From: a virus
Strand: one strand, 5' to 3'
DNA length: 35,059 bases
Virus record (IMG/VR): IMGVR_UViG_3300028557_000108
Span: 1 to 35,059 of that record
Positions 33,370 to 35,059 of this stretch are shown here, piece by piece. Both the position numbers and the translations under genes were made by a program. Every line of letters begins with the position of its first letter. Position 1 is the stretch's first letter. The notes below the pieces were generated by a model, which made no database searches, was not told where the DNA came from, and saw nothing but the letters and a program-made list of their open reading frames with translations.

Positions 33370-33377
33370 TATTTATT
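33370..33377 (-). promoter_or_regulatory. Late-promoter-like box of the tail tube gene
   Basis: AATAAATA, five bases before ATG 33364, in the 24-base gap after the sheath gene. A strong late promoter would be expected for this abundant protein. Confidence 0.55.
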
Positions 33378-33388
33378 CCTTATTACTC

Positions 33389-35059
33389 TTACGAGATAAT
33401 CTCCTGGAAGCTTGTTCCTGTTCTTGTTGCATAAAAATTACAAAGAATATATTCAGCAGTGCGAACTGGCTTGATATATATGTCAATAATCAACGTATTA
33501 TCATCAATAACTGTGGGTGTATTGTTTCTTTCATCACAAATAATTAGATAATCATATATACCTTGTGTATTCTTAGCATTATCAAAAATAGGTGTGATGC
33601 TATTCAATACTTGAGTACGTGTAAAAAGTGTATTTGGCTCAAATACAAAGTATTTAACAGTATCTCTTGTTGAAGTTTCAAGACTCAAGAAGAGTCTGCG
33701 TACATTGATCCTATCAAATGCACTAGGCTTCTTCTGCAGTGTCTTTTGACCGAAAATTACAAATCCCTCAGCAGGGAAGAATGTAACAGGATTTAAATTA
33801 GCTTTATAAAGCTGATCACGTTGCTTCTGTTTAGGATAAATTGCAATATCATTAGCTCCAGCAAGAATACCGCGGGTAAAACCTGCAGGTGCATACCATG
33901 GCTGGTAATTACTATCAGTATTAGCCATTGCTGCAGCTGCAAAGCCTGAGAACGGTACCCATACTTCTTGAGATGAGGCAACATCTGATACCTTAACACA
34001 ATTAGCAAATGTGCAAGCATAACTCGTATTTAGCGAAGCAAATTGATTCCTTAACGGCCAATAAATATTGCCAGCAAATGTATTTGTAGGAACATCTAAT
34101 GTCTTTACATTTGAACCCTGTACAAATATGTTTGTTAAAGGATCTGCGATAAAGATAAGATCTTTACGGTTATCAATTAATGTTAAGAATGCATTAGCTA
34201 CACCGTTGTACTGTGAAATAGCTGTTGGTACTGATAGACCATTTTGTGCTGTGAGAGAGCTTGTCATTGAATCGTACGGTATGCTATCATCAAAATAGCC
34301 AAGTGTACGTGGATTAAACGAATTAACGTAAACTGTACCCAGACCGGCTTCTAAAGCAATATTAATCGGAAATAAATCCGAATTGTTAACCTTATCAAGA
34401 GCTACTTGAAGTTTTGTAGGTAAGTTACCAATCTCTTTTGTAGATAAGTCTTGGTTGCTATAATCACCTAATGCAATTAGAGCGTCTGTACCACCAAGAA
34501 ACTCATAAAATCCTTGAACTTGTGCAACCGGTGCACCAACTCTTGTTTCATACTCATCAGCTGTTTCGTTAGCTAAAGGATTGAGAGCCGATCTGCTAAG
34601 AAAACGAGCTTTCTTACGAGGTGTACCGTCAACACCAAGCCATGTTGTTTGATTTCTATTTGAAATAAACGGGTTAACTAATACGGTAGCATTTAACGAT
34701 GATTCGTCAACTTGCTCTAAGAAGAAGCTAGTAGCAGGCCCACCGTTTTCAGTGTTAATTTGTCTGTTAAAATCAAGCGATCCTACGAAGCTCTCACGTA
34801 AAACGTAATCAAGCGCGATTGTATCAGGAGAGAATACCGATTGACGTAATCCGAATACACCAAGTATGGCTGTATCATCAAACTGTCTGGATGAAATCTC
34901 AAATGAAGGTATATTTTCAACTACTTCTGAGACACTACCACTTCCACCACCAACTTCAGCAGATAAACTAAAGTTAAGTCTTGTTGAAGGAATATTGACA
35001 TAACTATCACCGTAAATTGCAGCTGCACTTGTATTAACAGATAATACGGAACCTATACC
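33389..35059 (-). CDS. Contractile tail sheath protein, gp18-like (N-terminus beyond the window)
   Basis: The minus-strand frame is open from the right edge to the stop at 33389-33391: 556 codons are visible and the start lies outside. A shorter reading from the Met at 34267 covers only the C-terminal half; the frame continues upstream without a stop. The C-terminal domain is clear: PWYAPAGFTRGIL, then a DQLYKANLNPVTFFP helix-strand, INVRRLFLSLETSTRDTVKYF (part), FEPNTLFTRTQVLNSI, and a final strand DIYIKPVRTAEYILCNF. These are the conserved domain IV features of gp18-type sheaths, including the linker-exchange strand. The upstream part holds variable outer domains (GLRQSVFSPDTIALDYVL, NPFISNRNQTTWLGV). 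The tube gene follows by 24 bases. Confidence 0.92.
   Translation of the reverse strand, partial: GIGSVLSVNTSAAAIYGDSYVNIPSTRLNFSLSAEVGGGSGSVSEVVENIPSFEISSRQFDDTAILGVFGLRQSVFSPDTIALDYVLRESFVGSLDFNRQINTENGGPATSFFLEQVDESSLNATVLVNPFISNRNQTTWLGVDGTPRKKARFLSRSALNPLANETADEYETRVGAPVAQVQGFYEFLGGTDALIALGDYSNQDLSTKEIGNLPTKLQVALDKVNNSDLFPINIALEAGLGTVYVNSFNPRTLGYFDDSIPYDSMTSSLTAQNGLSVPTAISQYNGVANAFLTLIDNRKDLIFIADPLTNIFVQGSNVKTLDVPTNTFAGNIYWPLRNQFASLNTSYACTFANCVKVSDVASSQEVWVPFSGFAAAAMANTDSNYQPWYAPAGFTRGILAGANDIAIYPKQKQRDQLYKANLNPVTFFPAEGFVIFGQKTLQKKPSAFDRINVRRLFLSLETSTRDTVKYFVFEPNTLFTRTQVLNSITPIFDNAKNTQGIYDYLIICDERNNTPTVIDDNTLIIDIYIKPVRTAEYILCNFYATRTGTSFQEIIS

Noticed and set aside
33389-34267. Treating the sheath as a complete 292-residue protein
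   Set aside because: The same frame is open for 264 more codons to the right edge, and a full sheath is expected to be longer.
1-35059. tRNA genes, insertion sequences, integrase or attachment sites
   Set aside because: Coding density leaves no gap longer than about 70 bases. I saw no tRNA-like arms, transposase motifs or terminal repeats.

Overview
This window is a stretch of a tailed-phage genome: the tail-tube, baseplate and tail-fibre region of a contractile-tailed, T4-like myovirus. The DNA is AT-rich. Genes are packed almost without gaps, nearly all on the minus strand, and no gene-free stretch exceeds about 70 bases. No bacterial housekeeping gene, integrase, tRNA or CRISPR array is visible. 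The host cannot be read from the sequence; the gene families suggest an environmental (probably aquatic) virus, which is inference only.

Reading in the main direction of transcription (right to left): tail sheath (running off the right edge), tail tube, a second tube-like protein resembling gp54, two gp26/gp51-like hub assembly proteins, a tape-measure candidate, a gp48-like tube cap, a gp53-like wedge protein, a gp27-like hub protein and an unknown hub-adjacent protein (about 23.0-35.1 kb). A small replication insert follows (dUTPase and gp44-like clamp loader, 21.1-22.5 kb). The wedge block comes next: gp25, gp6, a 1151-residue gp7-position protein with a PKD domain and a beta-propeller, and a 1047-residue structural protein (11.4-20.4 kb).

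The left third (0.4-11.4 kb) is accessory. Two large proteins carry long Thr/Pro-rich, mucin-like stalks; the larger starts with an L-type-lectin-like domain. They share a homologous domain of about 90 residues. Between them lie five glycosyltransferase genes (GT60/GlcNAc type, GT25 type, two PLOD-like, one HtrL/YibB fusion) and two methyltransferases. I propose that this is a self-contained system for building and glycosylating mucin-like tail fibres.

Three single genes lie on the plus strand (FkbM methyltransferase, a 202-residue unknown, a candidate small terminase). Each is divergent from its left neighbour and ends in a 4-base stop-codon overlap with its right neighbour.

A second genome-wide signal is an ATAAATA-like box, resembling the T4 late promoter, placed 5 or 6 bases before the start codon of 16 genes. 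These genes lack a Shine-Dalgarno sequence. Several genes without the box have one. This arrangement predicts leaderless late mRNAs.
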